From NCBI GenBank assembly GCA_900555465.1, contig USLE01000118.1:1-5334 (forward strand): a DNA stretch of 5,334 nt, written 5' to 3'. The notes beneath the pieces were generated by a model. The model saw only the letters and a list, made by a program, of their open reading frames with translations, was not told the DNA's origin and made no database searches. A program made the position numbers and the translations under genes. The stretch is from an uncultured Butyricicoccus sp. Lineage in GTDB: Bacteria; Bacillota; Clostridia; Oscillospirales; Butyricicoccaceae. How positions within the stretch are numbered: position 1 is the first letter of the stretch; every line of letters starts with the position of its first letter. Of this stretch, positions 1-5,334 are shown one piece after another.

Positions 1-272
1 CGGATATTGACGCCCATCTCGCTGGCGATGATGCCAGCGAGCGTGGTCTTGCCAAGTCCCGGCGGGCCATACAGCAGCGTATGGTCAAGCGGCTCGCCGC
101 GCAGCTTGGCAGCTTCGATATATACTTTCAGGTTTTCCTTGGCTTTGGTCTGGCCGATGTAGTCCGCCATCGTCTTCGGGCGCAGCGAGTTTTCGGTTTC
201 GTCCTCCGAAAGCTGCCGCGTCGAAATGATGCGCTCATCGTCTGCCATCCCGCCGGAAAATTCGATGCTCAA
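1..272 (-). CDS. ruvB: RuvB Holliday junction branch-migration ATPase, N-terminal 90 residues (3' end outside window)
   Basis: RuvB is the hexameric AAA+ motor that drives branch migration of Holliday junctions with RuvA during recombinational repair in the cytoplasm. The visible part carries the family's N-terminal signature ([12 protein letters not shown], about residues 30-41) and the Walker A loop GPPGLGKTT (about residues 69-77) followed by [10 protein letters not shown], as expected for RuvB. The remaining AAA+ lid and winged-helix domains lie beyond position 1. I chose a TTG start at 272 because AGGGAG (285-280) sits 7 nt upstream; the in-frame ATG at 248 has only a GGCGGG directly touching it, too close to serve. 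The TTG start is 12 nt after the ruvA stop, and the ribosome binding site overlaps that stop, so translation is probably coupled to ruvA. Identity is very secure; the start is likely. Confidence 0.97.
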   Translation of the reverse strand, partial: MSIEFSGGMADDERIISTRQLSEDETENSLRPKTMADYIGQTKAKENLKVYIEAAKLRGEPLDHTLLYGPPGLGKTTLAGIIASEMGVNI

Positions 273-279
273 AGGAACA

Positions 280-286
280 CTCCCTT
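280..286 (-). promoter_or_regulatory. ribosome binding site of ruvB, overlapping the ruvA stop
   Basis: AAGGGAG reads on the minus strand from 286 to 280, with its first two A residues forming part of the ruvA TAA stop (287-285). It lies 7 nt before a TTG codon at 272 and is the main reason to prefer that rare start over the ATG at 248. Confidence 0.75.
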
Positions 287-893
287 ACTGTTTGACCAGC
301 TTTTTCAGGCACTGGCGGATGATCTCCTCCGCATCCATGCCTGCGGCGTCCAGCCCTTCCATCGCGTGCAGCGCCTCGGCCTGCGTATAGCCCAGCACCA
401 TAAGGGCTGCAACTGCCTCCTGCGTATGGTTGACGCCGCCCGATACCGCAGCCGCCGCCACGGGCGAGGATGCCGACGCGGTCTCGAGCTGCTCTTTGCT
501 CATTTTATCCCGCAGCTCCAAAACAATACGCTGCGCGATCTTTTTGCCGATGCCCGGCGCCTGCATGAGCATTTTCTCGTCCCCGGTGATGATGGACAGG
601 GCCAGCCGGTCCGGCGGGGCGACGGAAAGAATAGACAGCGCGGCTTTGGGGCCGACGCCGGAAACGCCGATCATCATCTCAAAGCAGGACTGCTCCTCCT
701 CGTCGATGAAGCCGTATAGTTCAAAAATATCCTCGCGCACGTTGAGGTAAGTCAGCAGCCGCGCGCGGGTCCCAATTTTCAATTTGCCGATCGTATTCTG
801 CGACGCATGGCAGGCATAGCCCACACCGCCGCAGTCGATCACCGCAAGGCCCTGCTTGAGCACGGTGACCGTACCGTCTACATAATAAAACAT
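285..893 (-). CDS. ruvA: RuvA Holliday junction DNA-binding subunit
   Basis: This 202-residue protein has the normal length of RuvA, which binds the four-way junction as a tetramer and loads RuvB rings. Domain I (about residues 1-63) is the OB-fold starting MFYYVDGTV and ending NVREDIFELYGF; E54 and D55 match the acidic pin (E55/D56 in E. coli RuvA) that separates DNA strands at the junction. Domain II holds two helix-hairpin-helix motifs, GVSGVGPKAAL (about 76-86) and APGIGKKIAQRI (about 112-123). An Ala/Ser-rich linker (about 138-153) leads to the small C-terminal domain III that contacts RuvB (about 155-202, containing ALMVLGYTQAEA). The ATG at 893 overlaps the ruvC stop by one base (TAATG), with GAGGG (907-903) 9 nt upstream inside the end of ruvC. 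Complete and intact. Confidence 0.98.
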   Translation of the reverse strand: MFYYVDGTVTVLKQGLAVIDCGGVGYACHASQNTIGKLKIGTRARLLTYLNVREDIFELYGFIDEEEQSCFEMMIGVSGVGPKAALSILSVAPPDRLALSIITGDEKMLMQAPGIGKKIAQRIVLELRDKMSKEQLETASASSPVAAAAVSGGVNHTQEAVAALMVLGYTQAEALHAMEGLDAAGMDAEEIIRQCLKKLVKQ

Positions 894-1387
894 TAACGCA
901 AACCCTCGTATCGCATTGCCTGTCTCGAGTGGCCGTGGCAGATGGCGAGCGCGAGCGCGTCCGCCGCATCGTCCGGCCGCGGGAGCTTGGTCAGATGCAG
1001 GATGTTTTTGGTCATCTCCATCATCTGCCGCTTTTCCGCGCTGCCGTAGCCGACCACCGCCATTTTGACCTGATTGGGCGTATAGGAGACCGGGGTCAGG
1101 CCCTTCTGCGCGAGCGCCAGCAGGATGACCCCGCGCGCCTGCGCGACCTGAATGCCGGTCGTGATGTTTTTCGAGAAAAAGAGTTCTTCTATGGCGACCT
1201 CATCCGGATGGAAGGTATCGACCAGCGTGCAGATATCATCGTAGATCTCGCACAGCCGCAGGTGCATCGGCAGTCCGGGCGCAGTCTTTGCCGCGCCGTA
1301 CTGCACGGGCGTGAATTTCATATTGTCAAACCGCACAACACCGTAGCCGATCGTACCATAGCCCGGGTCAATGCCAAGAATTGTCAT
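893..1387 (-). CDS. ruvC: RuvC crossover junction endodeoxyribonuclease
   Basis: RuvC is the dimeric, Mg-dependent resolvase that nicks Holliday junctions symmetrically; it has an RNase H-like fold. All four catalytic acidic residues are visible: D7 in ILGIDPG, E67 in AIEELFF, and D140 and D143 in DDAADALALAI (numbering from the ATG at 1387). The family stretch TGIQVAQARGVILLA is also present. At 164 residues it has the usual length. A GTG at 1393 (giving an MHM- start) is in frame, but the AGAGG ribosome binding site (1401-1397) is only 3 nt from it and 9 nt from the ATG at 1387, so I prefer the latter. It is the first gene of the ruvCAB operon and lies about 25 nt after the inferred transcription start. 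No LexA box was seen upstream. Confidence 0.97.
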   Translation of the reverse strand: MTILGIDPGYGTIGYGVVRFDNMKFTPVQYGAAKTAPGLPMHLRLCEIYDDICTLVDTFHPDEVAIEELFFSKNITTGIQVAQARGVILLALAQKGLTPVSYTPNQVKMAVVGYGSAEKRQMMEMTKNILHLTKLPRPDDAADALALAICHGHSRQAMRYEGLR

Positions 1388-1396
1388 ATGCACAAA

Positions 1397-1401
1397 CCTC
1401 T
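1397..1401 (-). promoter_or_regulatory. ribosome binding site deciding the ruvC start
   Basis: AGAGG on the minus strand lies 9 nt before ATG 1387 and only 3 nt before the in-frame GTG at 1393. The spacing supports the shorter, 164-residue RuvC. Confidence 0.7.
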
Positions 1402-1417
1402 GTCTCTTAACTTATGT

Positions 1418-1446
1418 ATTTTACCATGAAAACAGTCCATGTGCAA
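1418..1446 (-). promoter_or_regulatory. Putative housekeeping-sigma promoter of ruvCAB with extended -10
   Basis: On the minus strand a TTGCAC element (1446-1441) is followed by a 17-nt spacer and TAAAAT (1423-1418), which matches TATAAT at five of six positions. TGG directly precedes the hexamer (1426-1424), giving the TGN extended -10 that can compensate for the weak -35 (three of six matches to TTGACA). Transcription would begin near 1411, leaving a leader of roughly 24 nt before ruvC. It is the only good candidate between the upstream terminators and ruvC. Not experimentally shown. Confidence 0.7.
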
Positions 1447-1457
1447 CCTGCATTCCG

Positions 1458-1483
1458 AAGAAAAAGGGCGGCTGACTGCCGCC
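1458..1483 (-). terminator. Rho-independent terminator of the upstream operon (second hairpin)
   Basis: On the minus strand GGCGGC (1483-1478), a 5-nt loop AGTCA, and GCCGCC (1472-1467) form a perfect 6-bp all-G/C stem. It is followed by CTTTTTCTT (1466-1458), a good T tract. The tract exists only on the minus strand, so termination is directional. It sits 61 nt after the stop of the PLP-enzyme gene and 12 nt before the ruvCAB -35 element, insulating the two units. Confidence 0.8.
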
Positions 1484-1507
1484 TCTGATGCTTCCCTTCC
1501 CCGTTAT

Positions 1508-1533
1508 AAAACCGCCGTCCGTATACGGGCGGT
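1508..1533 (-). terminator. Probable first terminator hairpin after the PLP-enzyme gene
   Basis: On the minus strand ACCGCC (1533-1528) pairs with GGCGGT (1516-1511). A bulged C (1527) and two more pairs (GT with AC) enclose a 6-nt loop ATACGG. The 3' arm runs into TTT and then ATAAC, a short and weak T tract. The hairpin begins 10 nt after the stop codon, the usual place for a terminator or a 3'-end stabilising stem. The better terminator at 1458-1483 follows closely. Confidence 0.55.
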
Positions 1534-1543
1534 GCATAGCCGG

Positions 1544-2794
1544 TTACTTCTGGTTTTTGATGCGCTCGGCCGCGAGCAGGATGCCCGCCTTGCCCGAGGA
1601 ATAGGTCAGGCCGCCCTGCATGTAGCACACATACGGTTCACGCATCGGCGCATCCGCGGAGAGCTCGATCGAAGCGCCCTGCACGAACGCGCCGGCCGCC
1701 ATGATGACCTGGTCATCGTAGCCCGGCATGGCCCACGGCTCAGGCGTCACAAACGAGTCCACCGGCGCACCGGCCTGGATGCCCTCGCAGAAACGGCGCA
1801 GCGGGTCGGGCGCGCCGAAAGCGATGGTCTGGATGATATCGTAGCGCGGCTCCTCCGCCTTGGGGCTGACCTCGTAGCCCAGCTTTTCCATCACCTTGGC
1901 GCAGAAGATCGCGGTCTTGAGCGCCTGCGCGGTGGTGTGCGGCGCCAGGAACAGGCCTTGGTACAGCAGGCGGTTCTGCCCCATTGTGCAGCCGCACTCG
2001 CCGCCGATGCCCGGTGCGGTCAGTTTATAGGAGGCGTTTTCCACTAAATCCGCACGGCCGGCAATGTAGCCGCCGGTCGGGGCCAGTCCGCCGCCCGGAT
2101 TTTTGATCAGCGAACCCGCAATGATGTCCGCGCCGATCTGCGTCGGTTCGATATCCTCAACGAACTCGCCGTAGCAGTTATCCACCATGATCGCAGTCTG
2201 CGGGTTTGCCTGCCGCACGGTTTGGCAGATCTCCCCGATCTCCGCGCAGGACAGGGTCTTGCGCACCGCATAGCCGCGGCTGCGCTGGATGAACACCAGT
2301 TTGACGTTCTCGTCCTTTGCCGCCTCAGCGATTGCCGGCAGGTCGGGCGCGCCGTCCTTGAGATCGACCTGCCTGTAGCCGATGCCGTAGCTCTTCATGC
2401 TGCCGCAGTAGTCGCCGGTGATCGTGTTCTGGAGCGTGTCGTAGGCGGGACCGGTGACCGAAAGTACGGTATCCCCGGTCTTGGCCGCGGAAAACATGGC
2501 GCAGGACAGCGCGTGTGTGCCGTTGACAAAGCCGATGCGCACGAGCGCAGCCTCGGTGCCGAAGATATCGGCATAAATGCGGTCAAGCGTGTCGCGGCCG
2601 TAGTCGTCGTAACCATAACCGGTTGTCCCGGCGAACAGGTTGTCCGACACGCGGTTTTTGGCAAATGCCGCAAGCACCTTTTCGGTATTCCGGTCGCAGA
2701 TCTCCTCGATGCGGGCAAAATACGGCATGATTTCGCGCTCAGCCTCCCGGCCGAGCGCGCGGATTTCTTCTGATATCTGCAAATACTCTGACAT
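1544..2794 (-). CDS. PLP-dependent methionine gamma-lyase / aluminium resistance family protein
   Basis: This 416-residue protein is of the fold-type I PLP enzyme family commonly labelled 'methionine gamma-lyase family' or 'aluminium resistance protein' (B. subtilis YnbB type), a cytoplasmic enzyme related to Cys/Met-metabolism lyases. Its physiological substrate is not firmly known. Family landmarks include RVSDNLFAGTTGYGYDDYGRDTLDR split across about residues 48-72, FVNGTHALSCAMF (89-101), VDNCYGEFVE (204-213), in which D205 should hold the PLP pyridine nitrogen, and SLIKNPGGGLAPTGGYIAG (228-246), in which K231 should form the Schiff base. The C-terminus has EPYVCYMQGGLTY (386-398). Length is normal and no key residue is missing. 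ATG 2794 follows AGGAGAA (2811-2805) inside the end of the upstream gene; the gap between genes is 7 nt, so it is co-transcribed with it. The family assignment is secure; the reaction is not. Confidence 0.93.
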   Translation of the reverse strand: MSEYLQISEEIRALGREAEREIMPYFARIEEICDRNTEKVLAAFAKNRVSDNLFAGTTGYGYDDYGRDTLDRIYADIFGTEAALVRIGFVNGTHALSCAMFSAAKTGDTVLSVTGPAYDTLQNTITGDYCGSMKSYGIGYRQVDLKDGAPDLPAIAEAAKDENVKLVFIQRSRGYAVRKTLSCAEIGEICQTVRQANPQTAIMVDNCYGEFVEDIEPTQIGADIIAGSLIKNPGGGLAPTGGYIAGRADLVENASYKLTAPGIGGECGCTMGQNRLLYQGLFLAPHTTAQALKTAIFCAKVMEKLGYEVSPKAEEPRYDIIQTIAFGAPDPLRRFCEGIQAGAPVDSFVTPEPWAMPGYDDQVIMAAGAFVQGASIELSADAPMREPYVCYMQGGLTYSSGKAGILLAAERIKNQK

Positions 2795-2801
2795 GTCTGA
2801 T

Positions 2802-3569
2802 TTATTCTCCTAGCACCGATGTGCCGTTCGGCAAGGTGAACAGCTCCTCGTCGGGCGCGTCGGTCTGTAAATTGCTGACCGTTACCTGGCGGGTCAGCGT
2901 TTCGCCATTGTAAAAGGACGCGGTTTTCAGCAGGCCGCTCGCCGCGGAAATATAGTAAACGCAGCGATAGCCGCCCTGCTCAAACTCAACCATGATGCAC
3001 GGTTCGGAATCCACGTCCTGCCGCCCGGCGTTGATCAGCGTGATCCCCTCGCCGAGCACATCCTCATAGGTGGGCAGCATCGCCGCTGCGTCGTCCGAGA
3101 AGTCGCCCCACTTGCCCTCATAGGCGGTGTAGTCGCCTGCGTTCCAGGCATAGGCGGTGTCGCCGTCGCGCACCAGCGTGCTCTGCACCGAGCCTGCTTC
3201 CGCGATCGTGTCCGTGCGCACAACATCGCCCTGCGCATAGCGGCGGCAGCGCAGCGTGGACGAGCCGCCGGAATAGTACAGGGTGTTCTCGATCGTACAG
3301 CTGTAAGCCTCGGGCCGCGTCAGGGACGCGATCACGCTCTGCGCGTTATCCGTCCCGATCTCGACGTCCGCCACGCTCTGCGCGGTCAAAAGATGGCTAT
3401 CCTGACTGACAACGGGCTCATCCGTGCTCCCGTCCGGCAGGACGATCCCGGTATCCGTCCGGTGCAGCAGGCCGGAGGACAGCACATAACTCAAAAACAG
3501 CAGACCGACCAGCACACCCGCGCCAATGGCAGCGAGCATGGGGGTCGAAATGTTTTTATGCGGCTTCAT
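2802..3569 (-). CDS. Membrane-anchored extracytoplasmic protein of unknown function (possibly LolA-like fold)
   Basis: I do not recognise this 255-residue protein by name. It begins with a short basic N-terminus (MKPHK) and one hydrophobic segment (about residues 11-32, MLAAIGAGVLVGLLFLSYVL) with no lipobox cysteine, so it is probably a signal anchor with the rest outside the cell. A low-complexity linker (about 35-65) precedes a domain of alternating polar/hydrophobic strands. Four cysteines (91, 108, 191, 203) could form two disulfides. The strand order, a DGDTAYAWN turn (135-143), YYISAASGLLKTASFYNGE (205-223) and a terminal DEELFTLP (240-247) resemble LolA/RseB-like domains that bind lipids or act as sensors; this is inference from pattern only. 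Its ATG overlaps the wecB stop (ATGA, 4 nt) and lacks a strong ribosome binding site, suggesting translational coupling. The last codons carry the ribosome binding site of the next gene. Confidence 0.85.
   Translation of the reverse strand: MKPHKNISTPMLAAIGAGVLVGLLFLSYVLSSGLLHRTDTGIVLPDGSTDEPVVSQDSHLLTAQSVADVEIGTDNAQSVIASLTRPEAYSCTIENTLYYSGGSSTLRCRRYAQGDVVRTDTIAEAGSVQSTLVRDGDTAYAWNAGDYTAYEGKWGDFSDDAAAMLPTYEDVLGEGITLINAGRQDVDSEPCIMVEFEQGGYRCVYYISAASGLLKTASFYNGETLTRQVTVSNLQTDAPDEELFTLPNGTSVLGE
2805..2811 (-). promoter_or_regulatory. ribosome binding site of the PLP-enzyme gene, inside the upstream CDS
   Basis: AGGAGAA (2811-2805) encodes the last residues of the anchored protein just before its TAA stop, and sits 10 nt before ATG 2794. 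It fixes the start of the PLP enzyme and suggests that translation of the two genes is linked. Confidence 0.7.
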
Positions 3570-4714
3570 GGCGCAAACGGCGCAGGGCCGTCCGCACGCA
3601 GGCCGAAGTAGTGCTCGATCGCCTGCAGGATACGCGCCGAGGTCTTGCCGTCGCCATAGGGGTTGACGGCATGCGCCATCGCTTCGTATGCCTTCGGGTC
3701 GTCGAACAGCTCGCGCGCAAGGCGCACGATGTTCTCCTGCTCCACACCGGCGAGCTTGACCGTACCGGCTTCGATCGCCTCCGGGCGCTCGGTCTCGCGG
3801 CGGAGCACCAGCACCGGCTTACCGAGGCTGGGTGCCTCCTCCTGCAGGCCGCCCGAGTCGGTCATGATCAGGTAGCAGCGCGCCATCAGATTGTGCATCT
3901 CGTCCACGGTCAGCGGGTGGATGAGGTGGATGCGCTCGTTGCCGCCGAGGAACTTTTCCGCGGTCTCACGCACATAGGGGCTGAGGTGCACCGGATAGAC
4001 AAAGTGCACATCCGGATACGCCGCGGACAGCTCCGCGATCGCGCGGCAGATGTTCTCCATCGGCTCGCCGTAGTTTTCACGGCGGTGCGCGGTAACGAGC
4101 ACCACACGGTTGTTTTCAAAATCCAGCTTTTGCAGTTCCTCGTCGCGGAAAGCAAAATCCGGCTTCACCGTCATGTGGATCGCGTCCACGACCGTGTTGC
4201 CCACAACGGATACGCCCTCGGTGATGCCCTCGCGCGCGAGGTTGTCGCGGTTGCGCGGGGTCGGCGCGAAATGCAGCGTTGCGATCTGGCCGGTCAGCTT
4301 GCGGTTCATCTCCTCCGGGAAAGGAGAGTATATGTCATAGGTGCGCAGGCCGGCTTCCACATGCCCGACCGGGATCTTGTGGTAGAACGCCGCGAGCGCG
4401 CCTGCAAAGGTCGTCGAGGTGTCGCCGTGCACCAGAACAATGTCCGGCTTGGCCTGCTCGAGGACCTCGTCCAGACCGTGCAGGCTCTTCTCCGTAATCA
4501 GCGCCAGCGTCTGCCGGGGCTGCATGATGTTCAGGTCATAGTCCGGCTTGATCTGGAAAATATCCAGCACCTGATCCAGCATCTCGCGATGCTGGGCAGT
4601 GACACAGACGATGGATTCCATATTTTCATTCTGCTCGAGCGCGTGCACCAGCGGCGCCATCTTGATCGCCTCCGGCCGCGTGCCGAACACCGTCATTACT
4701 TTAATCTTGCTCAT
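3566..4714 (-). CDS. wecB: UDP-N-acetylglucosamine 2-epimerase (non-hydrolysing)
   Basis: This cytoplasmic enzyme interconverts UDP-GlcNAc and UDP-ManNAc, the donor sugar for wall teichoic acid linkage units and other surface glycans (WecB in Gram-negatives, MnaA in Bacillus). It is 382 residues, the usual length, with a GT-B-like two-domain fold. Visible hallmarks: FGTRPEAIKMAPL with R13 (10-22), TAQHREMLDQVLDIF (39-53), VHGDTSTTFAGALAA with D98, VGHVEAGLRT with E120, FPEEMNRKLTG with E134, VTAHRRENYGEPM with H210, and DSGGLQEEAPSLGKPVLVLR (286-305). R13, D98, E120, E134 and H210 correspond to the E. coli catalytic/binding set R10, D95, E117, E131 and H213. The open frame runs upstream to 4876, but that part is out-of-frame wecA; ATG 4714 gives the conserved MSKIKVMTVFGTRPE start after AGGAGG (4732-4727). 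It overlaps the upstream gene by 14 nt and the downstream gene by 4 nt. Confidence 0.97.
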   Translation of the reverse strand: MSKIKVMTVFGTRPEAIKMAPLVHALEQNENMESIVCVTAQHREMLDQVLDIFQIKPDYDLNIMQPRQTLALITEKSLHGLDEVLEQAKPDIVLVHGDTSTTFAGALAAFYHKIPVGHVEAGLRTYDIYSPFPEEMNRKLTGQIATLHFAPTPRNRDNLAREGITEGVSVVGNTVVDAIHMTVKPDFAFRDEELQKLDFENNRVVLVTAHRRENYGEPMENICRAIAELSAAYPDVHFVYPVHLSPYVRETAEKFLGGNERIHLIHPLTVDEMHNLMARCYLIMTDSGGLQEEAPSLGKPVLVLRRETERPEAIEAGTVKLAGVEQENIVRLARELFDDPKAYEAMAHAVNPYGDGKTSARILQAIEHYFGLRADGPAPFAP

Positions 4715-5334
4715 CGTTCTTTTTTTCCTCCTGTGCGGCGCTTTCCGTCGTTTGCGCGGCGGGCAGCTCCTCAGATTCGGTTTCTGCCTCATGGGGATGC
4801 TTGCCCCAGTGCTCCGTGCCGTAGATAATGCACGCACCGACCAGAATCGCAGCGAGCACTGCCAGCAGCAGCACAATCGCCTTGACCTCGCCCGACGAGG
4901 TCAGCACGACCGCGGTCAGGCCGAGCGTAGCGCTGATTGCATACAGGATCGCTACCGCCTGCTTCTGGTTAAAGCCCATGTCGATCAGTTTGTGATGCAC
5001 GTGCCCGCGGTCCGGGCTCATCGGGCTGCGGCCCGCCGCCACACGACGGATAATTGCATTAGCAGTGTCGAAAATCGGCAAGCCCAAGATAAGGAACGGC
5101 ACGGCAAACGAGATAACCGCGTAAAATTTGAACAGGCCCATGATGGACACGGTCGCCAGCATATACCCCAGAAAGGTCGAGCCGGTATCGCCCATAAAGA
5201 TCTTCGCCGGGTTGAGATTGTACGGCATAAAGCCGATGCACGCGCCCGCAAGCGCCGCCATTGTAACGGCGATCGCCATATTCCCGGTCAGCAGCGCGAC
5301 CGCCAGCATGGTGATCGCGGCGATCGACGAAACG
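4701..5334 (-). CDS. wecA: WecA/TagO-type undecaprenyl-phosphate GlcNAc-1-phosphate transferase, C-terminal part (5' end outside window)
   Basis: This integral membrane enzyme family (MraY/WecA/TagO, PF00953 type) transfers a sugar-1-phosphate, usually GlcNAc-1-P from UDP-GlcNAc, to undecaprenyl phosphate on the inner face of the membrane, starting surface glycopolymer synthesis. The window holds the last 210 residues, entering at VSSIAAITML; the first in-frame ATG (5309) is internal and not the start. Signatures: NPAKIFMGDTGSTFLGYML, a cytoplasmic-loop motif with the conserved Asp, and FDTANAIIRR then DRGHVHHKLIDMGF, the His-rich loop of the WecA/TagO branch (HHRL-like; MraY differs here). 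About six hydrophobic segments remain. The last ends near IIYG, followed by a roughly 37-residue Glu/Lys-rich hydrophilic tail (EHWGKHPHEAETESEEL onward). The next gene, the UDP-ManNAc-forming epimerase, overlaps it by 14 nt, which fits a shared pathway. Donor sugar specificity cannot be proven from this fragment. Confidence 0.93.
   Translation of the reverse strand, partial: VSSIAAITMLAVALLTGNMAIAVTMAALAGACIGFMPYNLNPAKIFMGDTGSTFLGYMLATVSIMGLFKFYAVISFAVPFLILGLPIFDTANAIIRRVAAGRSPMSPDRGHVHHKLIDMGFNQKQAVAILYAISATLGLTAVVLTSSGEVKAIVLLLAVLAAILVGACIIYGTEHWGKHPHEAETESEELPAAQTTESAAQEEKKNDEQD
4727..4732 (-). promoter_or_regulatory. Strong ribosome binding site of wecB followed by an A7 run
   Basis: A perfect AGGAGG (4732-4727) lies inside the 3' end of the wecA-like gene. 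It is separated from ATG 4714 by 12 nt, longer than usual, of which the first seven are A (4726-4720). It supports the start at 4714 over any upstream codon in the open frame. Confidence 0.75.

Noticed and set aside
81..719. 212-codon plus-strand open frame across ruvB and ruvA
   Set aside because: It is antisense to two unmistakable genes and crosses their boundary; the translation has the Arg/His/Leu-rich composition of a shadow frame.
1511..1533. Palindrome CCGTATACGG inside the hairpin as a possible operator
   Set aside because: It lies just downstream of the PLP-gene stop, about 70 nt upstream of the ruvCAB -35 element, and is better explained as part of the terminator-like stem; no second copy was seen.
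1439..2047. Plus-strand open frame starting in the intergenic region and running against the PLP-enzyme gene
   Set aside because: It begins beside the ruvCAB promoter elements and passes through both terminator stems into the antisense of a conserved gene; its composition is Arg/Ala/His-rich and no domain is visible.
3611..4828. 405-codon open frame on the plus strand opposite wecB and the end of wecA
   Set aside because: It is exactly antisense to a gene with full catalytic motifs. Its translation is rich in Arg, His, Leu and Val without any domain pattern, as expected for the antisense frame of GC-rich coding DNA, and no ribosome binding site or promoter stands out.
4715..4876. N-terminal extension of the wecB open frame (54 codons, starting MCCCWQ)
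   Set aside because: It is the out-of-frame reading of wecA. The conserved epimerase N-terminus and AGGAGG place the start at 4714.
1..5334. CRISPR arrays, insertion sequences, tRNA/rRNA genes, riboswitches
   Set aside because: No regularly spaced direct repeats, terminal inverted repeats, transposase motifs or structured RNA signatures were seen; nearly all the window is conserved coding sequence with only one gap of about 155 nt.

Overview
This window holds a compact, GC-rich bacterial chromosome segment in which every supported gene lies on the minus strand. Reading in the direction of transcription (high to low coordinates), the order is: the C-terminal part of a WecA/TagO-type polyprenyl-phosphate GlcNAc-1-phosphate transferase; a non-hydrolysing UDP-GlcNAc 2-epimerase (wecB/mnaA); a membrane-anchored protein of unknown function; a PLP-dependent 'methionine gamma-lyase / aluminium resistance' family enzyme; then, after a short intergenic region, ruvC, ruvA and the start of ruvB.

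The organism is most likely a GC-rich member of the Clostridia (Oscillospiraceae/Butyricicoccaceae-like). This is inferred from three things: the Firmicutes-type PLP enzyme next to ruvCAB, strong AGGAGG-type ribosome binding sites, and a TagO-like plus MnaA-like pair. No rRNA or other taxonomic marker is present, so the assignment is tentative.

Region 5334-1544 looks like one transcription unit. The first two genes overlap by 14 nt, the next pair by 4 nt (ATGA), and the PLP enzyme starts 7 nt after the previous stop with its ribosome binding site inside the preceding gene. The first two enzymes feed cell-surface glycopolymer synthesis: one loads GlcNAc-1-P on the lipid carrier, the other makes UDP-ManNAc. 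The two downstream genes have no obvious functional tie to this, although the anchored protein would sit outside the membrane.

Region 1543-1388 is the only gene-free stretch (about 155 nt). It carries two hairpins followed by T-rich tracts that would end the upstream unit, and an extended -10 promoter for ruvCAB. Region 1387-1 is the Holliday-junction operon ruvC-ruvA-ruvB with a 1-nt TAATG overlap and a 12-nt gap; ruvB starts at TTG and runs off the window.

I found no mobile element, CRISPR array, tRNA/rRNA or clearly new defence-like system. The least explained items are the anchored protein at 2802-3569 and an A7 run just after an AGGAGG motif at the wecA/wecB overlap. The long plus-strand open frames are antisense shadows of conserved genes.
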